Source: Papio anubis (Eukaryota > Chordata > Mammalia > Primates > Cercopithecidae). From it: a stretch of DNA of 64,000 nt. The stretch is from positions 63,237,590 through 63,301,589 of the forward strand of contig NC_044980.1 in NCBI RefSeq assembly GCF_008728515.1, given 5' to 3'. The notes beneath the pieces were generated by a model. That model had not been told where the DNA came from, did not search any database, and was given only the letters and a program-made list of their open reading frames with translations. This document shows, in pieces, positions 11,087-24,480 of this stretch (position 1 is the first letter of the stretch; every line of letters starts with the position of its first letter). Made by a program: the position numbers and the translations under genes.

Positions 11087-11569
11087 ATACTTGAAATAGA
11101 CACAACCGGCACTTTGATTACACTGGGCAAGGAACTAACAAGACTCCTCTTCCCCACTCTTCTTCCCTTAATAATAGCCATGTCTTGAACCTTAAACAGC
11201 CACTCCTCTCTTCTTTCCCATTCACTTGGGACCGTAAGGACTTTCAGAATGGGGTACAACCACACCCAGTGCTGGAGCAGACATCTGTGGTTTGCCTGAG
11301 CCTCTATAACACAAGGGTTCTCATGCCTCCAAAGCCCTTATGGAGCTATGGTGAGGAGCTGTGCTCCTCAAAGAGGAAGTTGGAAGTGACCAAAGCCTAC
11401 TTTACTGATAGACCAAGAATGTTTTTGTTTCAATACTGGAAAGTCAGAAGATAACAAAACTGGGAAACGAGGCTTCAGATTCTACCTGTCTATATTGAAA
11501 GACTCATAGAAAGTCATTTCTTATTAAGAAATTATAAAACGAACAGGGTTGGCCTAAAACAGTAAAGGG
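11087..11569. other. Unassigned sequence, no gene seen
   Basis: No repeat or coding signature recognised between the Tigger-type element and a MIR. Confidence 0.45.
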
Positions 11570-11775
11570 AACCTAACATTTGTGGTTGAATATACCTATA
11601 ATACACCAGGCACTGAGTTAGGGGCTTCAGCTATGCTATTCAATTTAATCATCATAACACCTCCAATAACTTGGCTTTGCAATTTCCGTTTCATAGATGA
11701 GGAGGCTGAGGCTAAGAGGTTATGTAATTTGCTTCAGATCTAATTGAGTCAAGGTTGGAACCCAGAATTATTTTT
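11570..11775 (+). mobile_element. MIR SINE
   Basis: Nearly full MIR layout in forward orientation: ACACCAGGCACTGAGTTAGG, CAATTTAATCATCATAACACC, TAGATGAGGAGGCTGAGGC and AGGTTGGAACCCAGAATT. Confidence 0.85.
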
Positions 11776-12317
11776 CTTTCATGGTATATGGCCTTTTTGG
11801 AAAGGCACGTGGCAAATAAAGATGGCAAAGTGGAGGAGAAGGATAAGCAACTTAGAAAGGAAAATTAAGAAGGGGTGTATGATGGAAAAATAACAAAGGC
11901 ATTTACATGGATTATAGAACCAGGGCCTTTAAACCCATTAACCAAAAAAATAAAACATAAAAACATAAAAAAACCATTAGCCACAAGGAAATATGTTTAA
12001 ATGAAGACAGATTTGAGAAGTAATGAGAAACACATAAAAAGTTTTAGGGTAGATCAGAGTACAACCTAAAGAAGGGTAGGAAAGGAGAACAGGCAACAAA
12101 TGCCTGTCCATGAACACACTATTAACAGAGATACTCAGGGACACCTGATCAAGATGATAGAGTATAGGGATGTGGACAAATGTAACTCAAATGGAGTATT
12201 TCTTTAGTCTTGTTAACAATGAATGGGAAAAGGAAGTGCAAATAAGCATGAAATTATGTAAATGGTAAAAACCTTAGATATGTATAAAAGAATTAGAAAA
12301 ATAAATTGCCAAAAGCA
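11776..12317. other. Unassigned A-rich sequence
   Basis: Purine- and A-rich sequence that could be a highly decayed retroelement, but I cannot place it in a family. Confidence 0.4.
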
Positions 12318-12445
12318 GAGAGAAAGGGGGGGAGGGAGAAGGAGTTGGGGAAAGAGGAAGTAGGGAATGGGGAGGAGGAGGAGGAGGTGACAAGAGAGTG
12401 AAGAGGGGAAGGGGAAAAGGAGAGGGGAGAGGAGAACAGCAAGAC
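12318..12445. repeat. GA-rich low-complexity tract
   Basis: Almost pure purine strand (GGAGGGAGAAGG, (GGA)n, GGGGAAGGGG). The reverse-strand frames over it encode serine/leucine/proline-rich text and are composition artefacts. Confidence 0.9.
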
Positions 12446-14704
12446 ACTGGAGGAAGAACAAAAATGTTTTAAATGTTTCCAAGGAACAAGCATGCAACTA
12501 TTCTGATGTCTGCAGAAATGCTGATTTTATGCTAATAAGGGAAAATACAAATACGACATATCTTTAAAAATTTCAAAATAAAACCACAGAGATGGGTTAG
12601 TGACAATATCAGGAAGGGGTTCTTCAGAGAAAGGATCTGTATGAATTGAAAAGCTGGGCTCAACACTCCTTCAAGACACTTGCAATAACGCTGGCAAATT
12701 CATCTGCCTTTCCTTCCTTTTCTCTAGCTCATTACTGAGGTGCCACAAAATGCTGTCACATGCCCAGGCAATAAAGGGTTCGTTGGGAGGCACACCTGCT
12801 ACTCTTCCTTTTATCGCTGGAAGCAAACAATGCCAGTCAGGATTTACAGCATGTCTGAAAATGCCCCAAACACAGTCACTGTCTTGGAGAACTGTGAGTA
12901 GAGACCAGACCTAGATACCGATCCCTCATGGACCCTGTTCCATGCCGCTGTTTTTATGGACTATAGGATAATAATTGAGGTTAATTGCCACTGAAAGACA
13001 CACACCATATGATCTTTTTACGTCCAGTTAGTAAGATGGTTCCAGCCTAGAGAGATGTTCCCAGGGGCATGGCAGTGATTCGCTGCCACCATTTCCCTGT
13101 ATGTTACATTTATGGGTTATGCACAAGCTAATGGGGCTAATTGTTACTGCTCCAGGAGAAGCCCCTTTTGCATTTCCCCCACCTCCTGCCTACATGTCAT
13201 GTCCATTGTCTTTTTGTGCTTTGGCTTGTACACATTTTACAGTGCACATATTTTTTTTTAACTGCTGTTTAAAAAAAAAAAAAAAAACAAAGTTACCGCA
13301 AGTGGAGTTTGGCAGCCTTGACTGTTGCCCTCTGCTCAAGCGGGATTTTGTTTTTCGAGTCATAGAATAAAATGATTTAAGAAAAAGAATCCTCAGCGTT
13401 CAGGCCTTGCCTTCTAGCTTCAAAGCCTTTTACAAGCTGCAATTCATTAAACACAATAATCATTTGAGGCCAATGGACCGACCTCTGCAGGGAGAGAGGC
13501 CAAGCCCTCCCACCCCACCCTCTTTCCCTTTGTGTTCCCAGCCACAGAAAGCAGGAGAGGGGGCGGAATAATGATGTTCCCACCAGGCAGGCCACCCATG
13601 GCCTCCAGCCCAGGCTGCGTTTCTCTCTCCTCCTTGCCAGGGCTCCACGCTCCACTTAGCCATCGGGTACAGGCTCTTCTCTCCTCTGGGCTGCGTTTGT
13701 CTGCCTTCACAAATACACAGGCTGCCCATATTTTTATTTTCTTTAGATAAATGAAGAGAATTTCCCAGCCACAGGGCCAGCAAAGCCTGATTTTTGCCCC
13801 ATGGGACAGATTCCTCCCTGCCCAGCATCTCCAGGCTGAGCCAGGAGGTATCGCACTCCTTTGTCACCAAGAGACAAAGCCAGGGCACCCCCATAGCATG
13901 CAGAGCTCCTTGTCCCAGCCAGGTCTGGTTACCTCTTGGAAATTCTCCATTCACCACTGCTCAGTTGTTGCCTCTCCAGGGAGGGGGTGCACATGGCTGT
14001 GGGTCTGTGGTATTGGGGTCACTGGAATGAGAGGTATGTGGGCCACGGAGCTCCCCTGGGTCATTCCACCATTCGGAGTCCCTGTTTCTTTTGCTTTCTG
14101 TTCTTCCACATGGACCATACCCAGACCTTTTCTTAGAGACACGGAGAAAACAAAGCACCCACAAGGCCCAACTGTGGCCTATGACATTTCATATGGGAAT
14201 GCCAAATTAATTTTTAGGGTTCTTCTTTCTTTCCATTTCCCTTTGCTCTCCTCTTGTCTGCCTACTAGTTTAAGAAAACAACAAGCATAACATCCCCTTA
14301 AAACACTCATGAGTAATTATACTGTAAGAAAGCAGATTTGGCATTTAATAGCTAATCATTTCCTAATGGTACTGACAGCTTTCGGGAGTTTCATCCACAG
14401 AACAACCTTAAAAGCAGAAACTTGTGCCAGGATCTTCATGGACTGGAGTTCATGTGGGCGAAAGATGTGGAACCACCCCCTACCCCACCACGCCTTCCCC
14501 AGCCCCGGGCTTTTATTCTCCACTGTCTCTACCTCTCACTCCAACCCGCAGCCTTTTCTCAAAGTCTTCCCCTGAGGCACCTGTTTCCTCTCCCAGCTAC
14601 TCCCTGATGGCTTTTCTACCAGCTCCACATCAAATGGATCTCTCTTTCCTTCAGGTCCTTAAAACATCCACACTTAGTGGTGTCAAAATTATAACTTGAA
14701 GCTT
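12446..14704. other. Mostly repeat-free block; no gene demonstrated
   Basis: Richer in G+C than its flanks and free of recognisable repeats apart from a poly-A run near 13271-13287. Several overlapping frames occur on both strands (for example 13751-14290 plus, 13460-13957 minus). Their overlap and lack of known domains speak against real genes. It may contain conserved non-coding or regulatory sequence, but nothing in the bases alone proves that. Confidence 0.5.
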
Positions 14705-14850
14705 GGAAGGAACCTGAGATGCCATCCTCTTCATTTATGGAACAGGAAATCCAGTTATTGTGAACTTAAGAGACTGTCTCAGTGTCACACAGCTGGTTTG
14801 CAGAAGGGACAAGACAAGAATCTAAGTCTCCAGGCAACGACTTGCCTTCT
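14705..14850 (+). mobile_element. MIR-family fragment (MIR3-like)
   Basis: GGAAGGAACCTGAGATGCCA, TTCATTTATGGAACAGGAAA and GTGTCACACAGCTGGTTTGC follow the MIR/MIR3 layout, diverged. Confidence 0.6.
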
Positions 14851-15292
14851 TACCTCCCTACACAAATGATTGCTAGAACCAGGAATGTCTGTAGATCACC
14901 AAAGGCCATCACTCATGGCACATGTTGTCTCACCCCTGAAACAAAAAATGAGGCAAAGGGGTCACTTCTTTCTGCAGAATTCATTCTATTCCATTGTGAA
15001 CCATATTTCAGCCTCCTACTGCAACCTGGGGACTCTCAATATTTCCTTGCTCTGAGTGTCTCCAGGAAGTTCTGTTACAAGCCCTTGCTGCTCCCTCTCC
15101 CCACTTCTCCCAATTTTGCACTACTTCACTGCTTAGATTGCTAGCTGGGCCCCTCTGGACACAGAGCACTCAAATGTGTTTACTAACACATTCAAAAGCC
15201 AAACACCACCACTTGCAGTGATGCTAATTGGCACCAATGGCAATAAAGACAAACTATATGGCAAGATTTGCGCTAAGCAGGAGGTCCAGATG
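14851..15292. other. Unassigned sequence, no gene seen
   Basis: No repeat or coding signature recognised. Confidence 0.4.
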
Positions 15293-15895
15293 ACTCAGAA
15301 TTTATTCATGTTAATTTAATATTTTTTAAATAATTTCAAACATATAGGAAAGCTTCAAAAGTACCAAGAACTCTTTTTTCCCTAAACCTTTTGGGAGTAA
15401 GTTGCTGACATGATGTACCACCACCGCCCCCCCCCCCCACAAATACTTTAGTTTGTAATTTCTACAAGACAAAGGATATTTTCCTACATAACCACAATAC
15501 CAACATCAACATGGAGACATGCATGTTGATACATTACTACCATCTAATCCACAGACCTCATTCAAGTTTCACCAATTGTCCCAATAGTGTTCTTAATGGT
15601 AAAAGGATCCAATTCAGGATGGTGTGTTAGATTAATTGTCATGTCTTTTAATCCCTATCAATCTGGCATAATTTCTCAGTCTTTCCTTGACCTTAGTGAC
15701 TTTAAGGGTGGTGATCTTAAGATTACAAGCAAATTATTTTACAGAATATCCCTCAACTTAAGGTTCATCTGGTATTTCCTCATGATGATATCAGATTATA
15801 TATTTTGGCAGAAACAACACAGAATTGATGCTCTGATTGCATCTTATCAGATGGTACATAATTCGTCCCATTACTGGTGATATTTTTCTTAGATA
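15293..15895 (-). mobile_element. Old L1M 3'-UTR-type fragment
   Basis: TTTCAAACATATAGGAAAGC, GTAAGTTGCTGACATGATG, TTTCCTACATAACCACAATACC, CACCAATTGTCCCAATAG and TCCCATTACTGGTGATATTT are blocks I associate with L1M 3' UTRs. A C13 run lies near 15427-15439. The strand is inferred from similarity to the L1M at 31330-31727 and is not certain. Confidence 0.6.
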
Positions 15896-15949
15896 CAGTA
15901 ACATGTCAGTAACAGAATAACACAGCATCAAAATACATAAAGCAGAAGC

Positions 15950-17735
15950 CTAGAGCATATGAAAGATTGTACAGAAGAACAATAGTTGGGAAAAACTTTA
16001 ATAAATTTTTGACAGATTGGGGGCAAAAAAGCAAATAAGGAGAAAGAGAATTTGATAAATATAACTGATATGGCTCATCTTATATCATTTGACTTCTGGA
16101 CCCCATTGACAGATCATTGACATGCTTTACATTACAGAGAAAACAGCAATAAGTTTTCCAAGCAAGATATCTTACATTTTGTTTGAATAATAAAAGTATA
16201 AAAATTTCAAACTACTACTTGATTATCCAAAGGTGCTTTTAAAGATACCTCTTGGGACAAAGAAAAAGTCAAAACTATAATTAAAGAATACTTAGGAGAC
16301 AATAATAATTCGGATATTATATTTTAAAATCTATAGTATGGAAGCGATGTTGTAATCAGAAACAAATTTATAATATTAAATGTATTTTTAAATAAAGAGG
16401 AAAGGGAATGTATACTAAGAATTCTCTGAACACACTATAAAGACAGCTAAAATACCAAAATAAAGAGAAAAAGGATTCACTAAAAGAGAAGCAAGCACTA
16501 ACAAACTGACATTGAGAGGGAAAAAAGGATACATAAATATAAGGGTAGGATAAATCTATGATCCTTAAAGTCATGTAGTATTGCTTCAGAATTGAACAGA
16601 TAGATCAATTAAATTATATAAAACATCCAGAAATAGCCTTCATGCATAAGTACTTAATATATCAACAAGGTAGCATTTTATATCGATGAAGGATGACTCT
16701 ATTATTCAATAAATGATACTGGAAAATAGATTAACCTCTGGGGGAAGATGAAGGAAGTAAAATTTCCTACTTTAGACCATGCGTCCCCAAAGTATAAATG
16801 GGTTAGAGTTACTTGTAAAATTAAAATATTATTTCTAAATTTTAGGCAAAAAAATGACCATTATATCCCATGATGGAAAAAATCTTCCTAAATAGCATCA
16901 AGTATCTACACGCTAAAGTAAAAAGATCAATACATTTGACTATATGACATTCAAATAATTATAAAACAAAAGTAAAAGGAAAAGACAAATTAGAAATATA
17001 TTTGCATTATACAAAACAAAAAGAAGACATTCCAATATATAAATAGCTCTTCTAGAGCAATTAAAATTAGAAAGACCCCACTTAATGGCAATATACCAAA
17101 TCACATTAATAAGGAAAAAGGTTGTTAAAATAAAGAGATAGAACTTTGTGTTTTTTACCTTGACAAAGATTCACAAAGATAGAGTCTACCCAGTGTTAGG
17201 CTTCAAGGACAAAGATACATTTCATATACTGCTGGTGGAAATATCAATTAGAACAGTCTTTTTGGAAGAAAATAGACAGTATGTATAAAAATTTAATGTG
17301 CATATTCCTCTCTAGAAATGTATTTTAAGGATTATAATTATGAAGGTGAGCAAAGACTTATGTGCAAAATGTATAATTAGGAAAAATTAGAGACAATGTA
17401 AATGTCCAACAATAAGTGTTTGAGTAAATTGTGGTACAGGAAAAAGATGGAATAATGTTCAGCAATTAAAATCACGTCATAGAAAAATATATAATGCTGA
17501 GTGGAAAAGGCAGGATGTAATAAAATATGATTCCTCCTTTAGTTAAAACAGTATGTATATACGCATATATGATTTCTATATGTATAAGGAAAAAAAGAGC
17601 TCAGAAAATGCGTACCAAATGTTAACAGATTAACAGCAGTTATCCCTGTTTGGGTAATTTTTGTCTTTTCATTGGTGATTTTTGTGTTTTCTATGTTTGC
17701 TACAGTAAACGTGGATGTTTTATAATCAGGGGAAA
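15950..17735 (+). mobile_element. L1M fragment, ORF2 end and 3' UTR
   Basis: A-rich, heavily decayed L1. Recognisable are CATATACTGCTGGTGGAAAT, AACAATAAGTGTTTGAGTAA, GTGGTACAGGAAAAAGATGG and the 3' terminal GTGTTTTCTATGTTTGCTAC followed by TTTTATAATCAGGGGAAAG. No open frame of useful length survives. The left limit is approximate. Confidence 0.75.
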
Positions 17736-20446
17736 GTACACTATTTTCAAAGGTTATTTGAGTCTTTTCATGACAGTTGCTAAATGTTTTTTTTGTTTGT
17801 TTGTTTCCAGAAGTTTGGCTCACAAGCCAAAGCCAGGTCTACTCAGACTTCCTTGGCCTTACCCCATCCCTGCCCATCCACCCCATCATGCCTTGTGTCA
17901 CCACAGGGCTCCTCTGTATAGTTTTTCCACAACCAACTCTTCCCTCAAGTCCTTTCTTGGATCCCTGGGGTAAGGAAAGGACTGGGAAGCCCCACCAGGA
18001 CCTGGGGTCTGACAGCAGCTCCACTCCTCCTCCCTAGATCCTGCAAGCAGCCTGCCCTCCAGCACAGCTCTCATCCGCACAGCTCTCATCCTGCACAGCT
18101 TTCCTGAGTCCCAACCAGCCCCAGCACAATAAGCACTTCACAGTTTCCATGGAACAGAAGCCAAGCTGGGGGCACAGCATGGTCCGAACAAAGTATCTGA
18201 GCCACAGAGCAGAAGGCAGCCAGTGGCAGTTGTTGTCACTGTGTGTCCAGGACTGACAAGAGCCCCATGGCACGGCAATGACTCACCAAAGCATCTGAGG
18301 CCAGCTTGGGATGATTTTTTTTCACAATCAGACAAGAGTCTCACTGCAATAACCTCAATTAATTGTGCAGAACACGGCTAAGAAGGCATCAGGATTGTTC
18401 CCCCATGCGTGTGGCCTGGGCCGGCCTGGCTTCTCTGGGCTTCTGCAAGGAGAGACAGAGAGGCTATGGCGTGTAGGTGGAGGGGGTTCCAGGCCACAAA
18501 GCTGTGTGATTTTGAAAGCCCTTGTTAGCCTCTAAATCCTTCTCCAACAAGCTTCTGTCAACTAAAATCACTTCTGTAGTGATTTAGAGACTTGCCCATT
18601 AGAATCCTTAACACAGTCAGTCCTTAGCTGCCTGCATGAGTGGCTTGCTGCCTTCTCCTTGGAGAGCCCATTAGAACAGGTGGATGGGTTTGTTTTGAGG
18701 AAGAGGTAGCAATGAGGAAGGTGTTTTCTGAGTGTACAGATCTAGAAGGAGACCCTAAGTGAAAAAGCAGCCACTGCAGGGCTCTAGGGGCAGCAAGCAA
18801 GAGAGGAAAACAAAAAGAGGGAGTGTCTAAAGCGGGTAAATGGGTGTGGAGACACAGGTTCCCCCATCTTTTGTCCTGTGCCAGCCCTGGGCTTGGGGTT
18901 TCTGCCTGTCTTCCAGCACCTGTCTTGGTGGTATGGTATAAGGGGAGGAAGGGACTTCTTGTTTGATTGGCATGTGAGTCAGATTCAGGACAGTAGTACT
19001 CAGCTGAGATCCACCAAATCCCTGTTCAGTACTCAGGGTGATAGTTGGTATAGCTTGGTTATGTGGAAGGAAATTTAATATAAAATCCATATGGGTTACC
19101 ATTCTGAAAGGTCAACTCATTTTCACATGTTGAGATCTGAAGCTTTTGCATAAGTGCTGTGCACTCCACCCTGTTCGTGTCTCCTTTGCCATTCATCAGA
19201 ACTTACCTGTCCCATGTCCTAGTTCTACTGAAAGTACCCTTCTTCAGGGAGTGGAAGATGGAGAGTGGTCGGTGTGATACAGAAGCCAAAATTATTGAAC
19301 ATCACCCGGTACCAATGTGTTGTCACATGCTCATTGTAACATGTTCCTGACTCTAGAGGTCATATTACTTTTACTTAACCTAGTAGAGTGAGAAAGGGAC
19401 TTGGATTACAGTGTTTGGCAATGTGGAATTCATTTCACCCACAAATAAGGAAGGCTCCCAAAGTAATTATAGCTCATTTTTATCCTTCAAGAAGTCCCAG
19501 GGATCCCAGGCTACTCCAGGCAAGGTACATTAGGAGTTATGGCCACATCTTCTCAACAGGATTTCAGAAAAAGCACTTTTATTCGATATAGTCAGCTTAT
19601 ATTTCTTCCATGAGCTTCTCCTCCTATTTGTCTCTGAGAAGTTAAAAACACAGTACTCCCTTTGAGGAAGCAATCTCAATACTCATATTCTACAACACAT
19701 AATTTGGTAAAGGGGACCTTTCAGGAAACATCTCAAGGGACTTCAGTAATGTCCAGATGTCTTCCTTATCCTTTGCATGTTGTGCTAAATCATGTCAGAA
19801 ATCGGGCTTGCTGTATTGTTGTCATTTTAAATAGCAATTGTGTTGTTGATACTATATCCATTTTAGAAAGAATCATAGAGGCTGGTTCTGTCTGTATCTA
19901 GGGCAAAATGACAGATCCCTGACATATTATAAATTAGAGAAAGAATGGAAAGAGTGAGAAGACAAGAAAGCTAGAAGCCAGTCTCCTTTATCAAAGTAGC
20001 TTTGTTTTTGCCTTTTTCTTCCCCCTAGGAAAACAAGGAGTGTATTTTTTTTTTCTTTATAAATCACAATCTTTTAGAGACTTTTTCATTTAAAAAATTC
20101 GAGGTTCTTACTAAATAAGTTCCAAGTTGACATTCTTTGACAGGTAAGGGAGACAGATATTTTCCCTAACTGACCACCTGGCTCAGTTCTCCCACACTCC
20201 ATTCCCCTCCCCCAGCGCTCCCTTGTTTAATACAAGTCTCCCATTTTCTTTGGTCTTTCACTTGATACAGCAGGGCTTCTCTGTAAGACAGCCATCGTAG
20301 CCCCACAAACAGTGTTCTCCTCTCACGCATATAATTTCTTAGAATATCACATTTTTTCCATTTCTGTTTGTGGGGAGGAATTGTTTTTAAAAAATACAGT
20401 TCAATGCCTTGAGCCCATTTGCACTGATTCTCTTTAGACAATCAGA
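17736..20446. other. Repeat-poor block; no gene demonstrated
   Basis: No mobile element recognised. A short imperfect direct repeat (CACAGCTCTCATCC twice) lies at 18062-18100. Overlapping frames on both strands around 17839-18344 look like chance in a GC-richer patch. An unrecognised regulatory element is possible. Confidence 0.45.
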
Positions 20447-21815
20447 ATATCAGAATAATCAAAATCAGTAGTAACCATTGGCATAAGGATAGATATAAAG
20501 ATAGAATCAAATTAAGATAAATCAACCCTTATATTTATGGTCAGCTGATTTTCAGCAATGATGTCAAGGAAATGTAACAGAAGAAATAACAGTATTTTTA
20601 ACAAACAATACTGAGAAAATTGGATCTCCACATGCAAAAAGGTGAACTCAGACCTCACGTCATACATAAAAATTGCCTTAAAATGGATGAGAGACCTAAA
20701 TGTAAAAGCTAAAATATAAAACTTTTAGGAGAAAATCTTCAAAACCTTAGGTTAAGCAAAGATTTCCTAGATACAACACCAAAAGTATGACTCATAAAAG
20801 AAAAGAACTTTTAGTTTGGACTTCATCAAATTCAACACTTTTGTGCTTCAAAACACATCATTAAGAAAATAAAAAGACACACCACAGCCTGGGAGAAAAT
20901 ATTTGCAAATTATATAACTGATAAAGGACCTGTATCCTGAATATACAAAAATATCTTACAATTCAGTAAGACAACCCAATTAAAAAAGGATTAAAGATAG
21001 GAATAAACATTTTTCCAAAAAAAAGTCAGTGACTAGCTAATAACCACACAAAAAAGATGGTCCATATCATTAGTTATTAGAGAAATGCAAATCAAAAGCA
21101 TAAGGAGATTTACATCATACACACTAGAATGTCCATAATAAAAAAGACGTAATAGCCAATGTTGTCCAGGTTGTGAAGAATTAGGAAACTTTTCAGTGCT
21201 GGTGGGAATGTAAAATAGTATAAATGCTTTGGAAAAAAGTTTGATAATTTCTTAAATGTTAAACATAAATTTACCGTATGACAAAGCAAGTTCAGTCCTA
21301 TGTATCTAACCAAGAAAAATGACAACATGTCCACACAAAGATTTGCACACAAATGTTCATAGCAGCATGATTCATAATAGCCTAAAAGTGAACATAATCC
21401 AAGTGTGAATAAATAAAATGTGGTATATACATACAGTAGAATACGCTCAGCAATAAAAAAGAATGAATTGTTGATACATGCTACAACATTAATGAACCTC
21501 AAAAACATTATTTTAAGTGAAAGAAGCAAGACACAAAAGACTACATACTGAATGATTCCATTTATATGAAACGTACAGAAAAGGCAAATCTACAGATACA
21601 GAAAGTGGATTAGTCATTGCCTGGGGCTAGGGATAGGAACAGGGATTAACTAAATGAATAGGAGGGATCTTATTGGGGTGATGAAATATTTTTAAACTGG
21701 GTTATTGTGAAGTTGCACAACTCAATCTACCAAAAAATAAATCATTGAATTGTATACTTAAAGTAGGTGAATTTCATTATATGTAAATTACACCTCAATA
21801 AATTTGTTAAAAGTC
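20447..21815 (+). mobile_element. L1M fragment, ORF2 C-terminal region to 3' end
   Basis: Long forward-strand L1M match. It shows AAAATGGATGAGAGACCTAAA, GCCTGGGAGAAAATATTTGC, GAGAAATGCAAATCAAAAGC, GCTGGTGGGAATGTAAAA and TTCATAGCAGCATGATTCAT. The 3' UTR follows, with ATTGAATTGTATACTTAAAG and ACACCTCAATAAATTTGTTA. Stops and frameshifts occur throughout. The reverse-strand 139-codon frame at 21110-21529 is a shadow. Confidence 0.9.
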
Positions 21816-22897
21816 AGTAGCTATCAAAAGAAACTCAATGATAGAAGATCTCAATTTCAATTTAAAATATATTTTATTCTTCATTAACCTATTCCCCTAA
21901 GAGAAAAAGAGGAGAATAGTTCTCTAACTGTAAACAATATAATAGAGAATGCCTTTTCTGGAAGCATAAAATAGTCTATTAGTTATACCTAACCATACCC
22001 AAAAGGAAAGCTAGATTTCTTTTACACATTTTCTTTGTAGAAGGTATTCCATCTAAATAAAACTTGATCCCATCTTACAAAGAATTGGTCCTGAATCAGA
22101 TATTTTAAAGTCAGATGTTAGGACAGTTATCCATCATATTTTCCCAAATAGAAGAAAATCTTTTTCCAAATGGAAGAAAAAGAAGAAAAGAAAGAAGTGG
22201 TGGGTGTGGGGGGAGAAAGGGAGAGAGGAAGAATGAAAAGCAAAAAAGCTAGGAGAAGAAACAAAGCATTTGAGATTTGGAGACCTTCAAGCCAATCTTC
22301 AAGGTTGGAAACATTTCACAAAATTGGTGAACCAAATTCCCATAGCACCCAACTCATAGAGACAATTTTCAGGGAGAAAGACCCACTGCTATTCCCCTCA
22401 TTACCATACCTGCTCCTTTACATTCTACGCTTGAATAAATACACAACATGCAAGTTATATAGGAAAGCACTAGCCAGCTGCCCCTAAGTTTGATTAACTT
22501 TAAAAGCCACTGAAGTAACCAAGTGCCTCACCCTCTGATAGCCAGGGCCATCTGCAAACCACTACCCACTTATGGAAGTCCTGATCCTGAGCAGAGGGCA
22601 GCTTGTCCTGTGCCTTCGGTGTCTGAACCTCATGCAGATTATGCTTCAGACGGTGGTGTGATTTAACATTTCCTGTTTCATTTTCTTCTTTTGGCTGAGT
22701 TGCTGCTGATCACTAGACAGTCAAAATTTTTCTAAAGACAAAATGTGAATTGCGAGTTTTCAGAACATGTGTCTGCAAAATCAAAACCTATGGCTGCTTC
22801 TGTCCAGGGTTAGCCCAGAAATATGGAACGATAAAGCATGTCTGTGTTTAACTTATGGTCAACTCCTGTGGCAGGATCCTCATCGATGCTTTCTTTC
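21816..22897. other. Unassigned sequence with a GA-rich patch
   Basis: No family recognised. An AG-rich tract around 22168-22265 creates a lysine/glutamate-rich chance frame (22170-22487). Confidence 0.45.
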
Positions 22898-23197
22898 TTT
22901 TTTTTTTTTTTTTTTGAGATGGAGTCTCACTCTTGCTGCCTAGGCTGGAGTGCAATGGCACAATCTGGGCTCACTGCAACCTCCGCCTCCTGGGTTCAAG
23001 TGATTCTCCTGCCTCAGTCTCCAGAGTAGCTGGAATTACAGGCATGAGCCATCACGCCAGGTGAATTTTGTATTTTTAGTAGACACGGGGTTTCTCCATG
23101 TTGGTCAGGCTGGTCTCGAACTCCTGACCTCAGGTGATCTGCCCGCCTCAGCCTCCCAAAGTGCTGGGATTACAGGTGTGAGCCATCGCGCCCAGCC
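22898..23197 (-). mobile_element. AluS element
   Basis: Poly-T then a full reverse Alu from GAGATGGAGTCTCACTCTTG to GCGCCCAGCC. The flanks ATCGATGCTTTCTT and ATCAGTGCTACTTTCTT form an imperfect target duplication. Confidence 0.95.
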
Positions 23198-24334
23198 ATC
23201 AGTGCTACTTTCTTTTGCATTCAGTTAGAAGAATTCAAGTCAGGCAGGACTTACAGAAAAATGATATTGGGGAGAAGACATGGGTCTAGTTGTCTTTTAA
23301 GAACTGAGGTCTTTTGTCTGGTAGGGCTGGAGAAGAGGTGTGAGAAATGAACCTCCTGCTGACACAAAGGAAAGGGTTCTGGTCACTGTTCATTTTACCC
23401 ACAAAAGCTCAGAATGTCTATGAGACAAAAGGTGGCTTGTTCCTTTGCAGACTCAGTGATACTATGGAATGGAGGCCGAGGTGGTTCCAACAGGTATTTA
23501 GCCAGTGCAAATGCATGAGCTTGGAGAAGGGCTTGCCAAAACCTGTTAAGGTTTATAGAAGTCAAGCAGCCATGGAATGCCAGCTCTGATCATATTTCTT
23601 GAGTTCGGCTTAAGTTTTGTGCTTGCAGTTGACTAGCTTTTTTGTATTTTGATTTTCATTAACACAGAAGGCTTGCTGTTGGCAATCATGCCTTGGAACG
23701 TCCTTGCTACAGCTTAACGTTTCAGCACATTTTGCCTTGCCTAATGATGGAGTTGCGGTTTGCCAGGAAGGTACTTTTAACGCTTTCTTCCTAGAACTGG
23801 GTAGAACTATCCCCATGCAAACCTCAGCTAGTTCAAACAAAGCTTCTGTAATGGCAAAGGGAGAGAAAAGCTGCTATAAATACTTTTATAGGCTGCATAG
23901 GTGATTTACAACCCGCTTTATTAATCCTATAAAAAGGCACAGCTGAACGCCTTTAAGTTACATGCATACAGATGACTAATTAAATACACAGTTAAAAGTC
24001 TTGACCTAGCACAATTCTGACCATTAAAGAAATAAGTCTTGGATTTTCCTCTAGGCAAAAGTTTTTGGATGAATTTGTGGGTGGAAGCGGGTGGGAGCAA
24101 GGTGGAGGGGAAAGGTTGACATGGATGACGGTGGCAGGTAAAGAGCAGAGGGAGGCCGTTCGTTTCTGCTGGCTCATGCTTTCCCATCTTTACTACACAC
24201 ACTGACGACAACACAGCAGTCACATGAATGCCCCACACCGCCAGAGGCCGCTTCCTCTGACCTCTGACAATGACAAGGCCATGGTTAGCTTGCGTGGGGA
24301 TGAATTCAAGTGCCTTTGGAAACAGAAAGAATAG
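23198..24334. other. Repeat-poor block; no gene demonstrated
   Basis: No recognisable repeat. A TATAAAAAGGC motif sits at 23929-23939, without any accompanying promoter structure that I can support. Open frames on both strands overlap and match nothing known. Confidence 0.45.
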
Positions 24335-24480
24335 GAGAATCACAGCATTCATGCTGGGAGAGATCTTAGCAGTTGATCACCACCCTACCCCGGGCCTCCC
24401 CCACCCCTGCCCTTGGTTTGCACTCTCAGCAACTGAGATTCAGGGAGGAGAGGTGATGTTTTTCCAGTCACAGGACTAGT
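24335..24480 (+). mobile_element. MIR-family fragment (MIR3-like)
   Basis: GAGATCTTAGCAGTTGATCA followed by AGCAACTGAGATTCAGGGAG and CCAGTCACAGGACTAGTTAA resembles a diverged MIR3. Confidence 0.45.

Noticed and set aside
13751..14290. 179-codon forward frame as a protein gene
   Set aside because: No recognisable domain, biased to Pro/Ser/Cys as expected of GC-richer random sequence, and overlapped by frames in other phases and on the reverse strand (13460-13957, 13532-13750). No exon or promoter structure visible.
15427..15439. C13 run (and G10 at about 58638) as functional G4 or i-motif
   Set aside because: Single homopolymer runs inside decayed L1 sequence; prone to slippage and to sequencing error, with no flanking G/C runs.
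21110..21529. 139-codon reverse frame, Cys/Leu/Phe-rich, resembling a membrane protein
   Set aside because: It is the reverse complement of L1M ORF2/3' UTR sequence running forward; hydrophobicity follows from A-rich L1 text read backwards.
23929..23939. TATAAAAAGGC as a promoter TATA box
   Set aside because: A single motif in AT-rich sequence without initiator, GC boxes, or a downstream exon that I can support.
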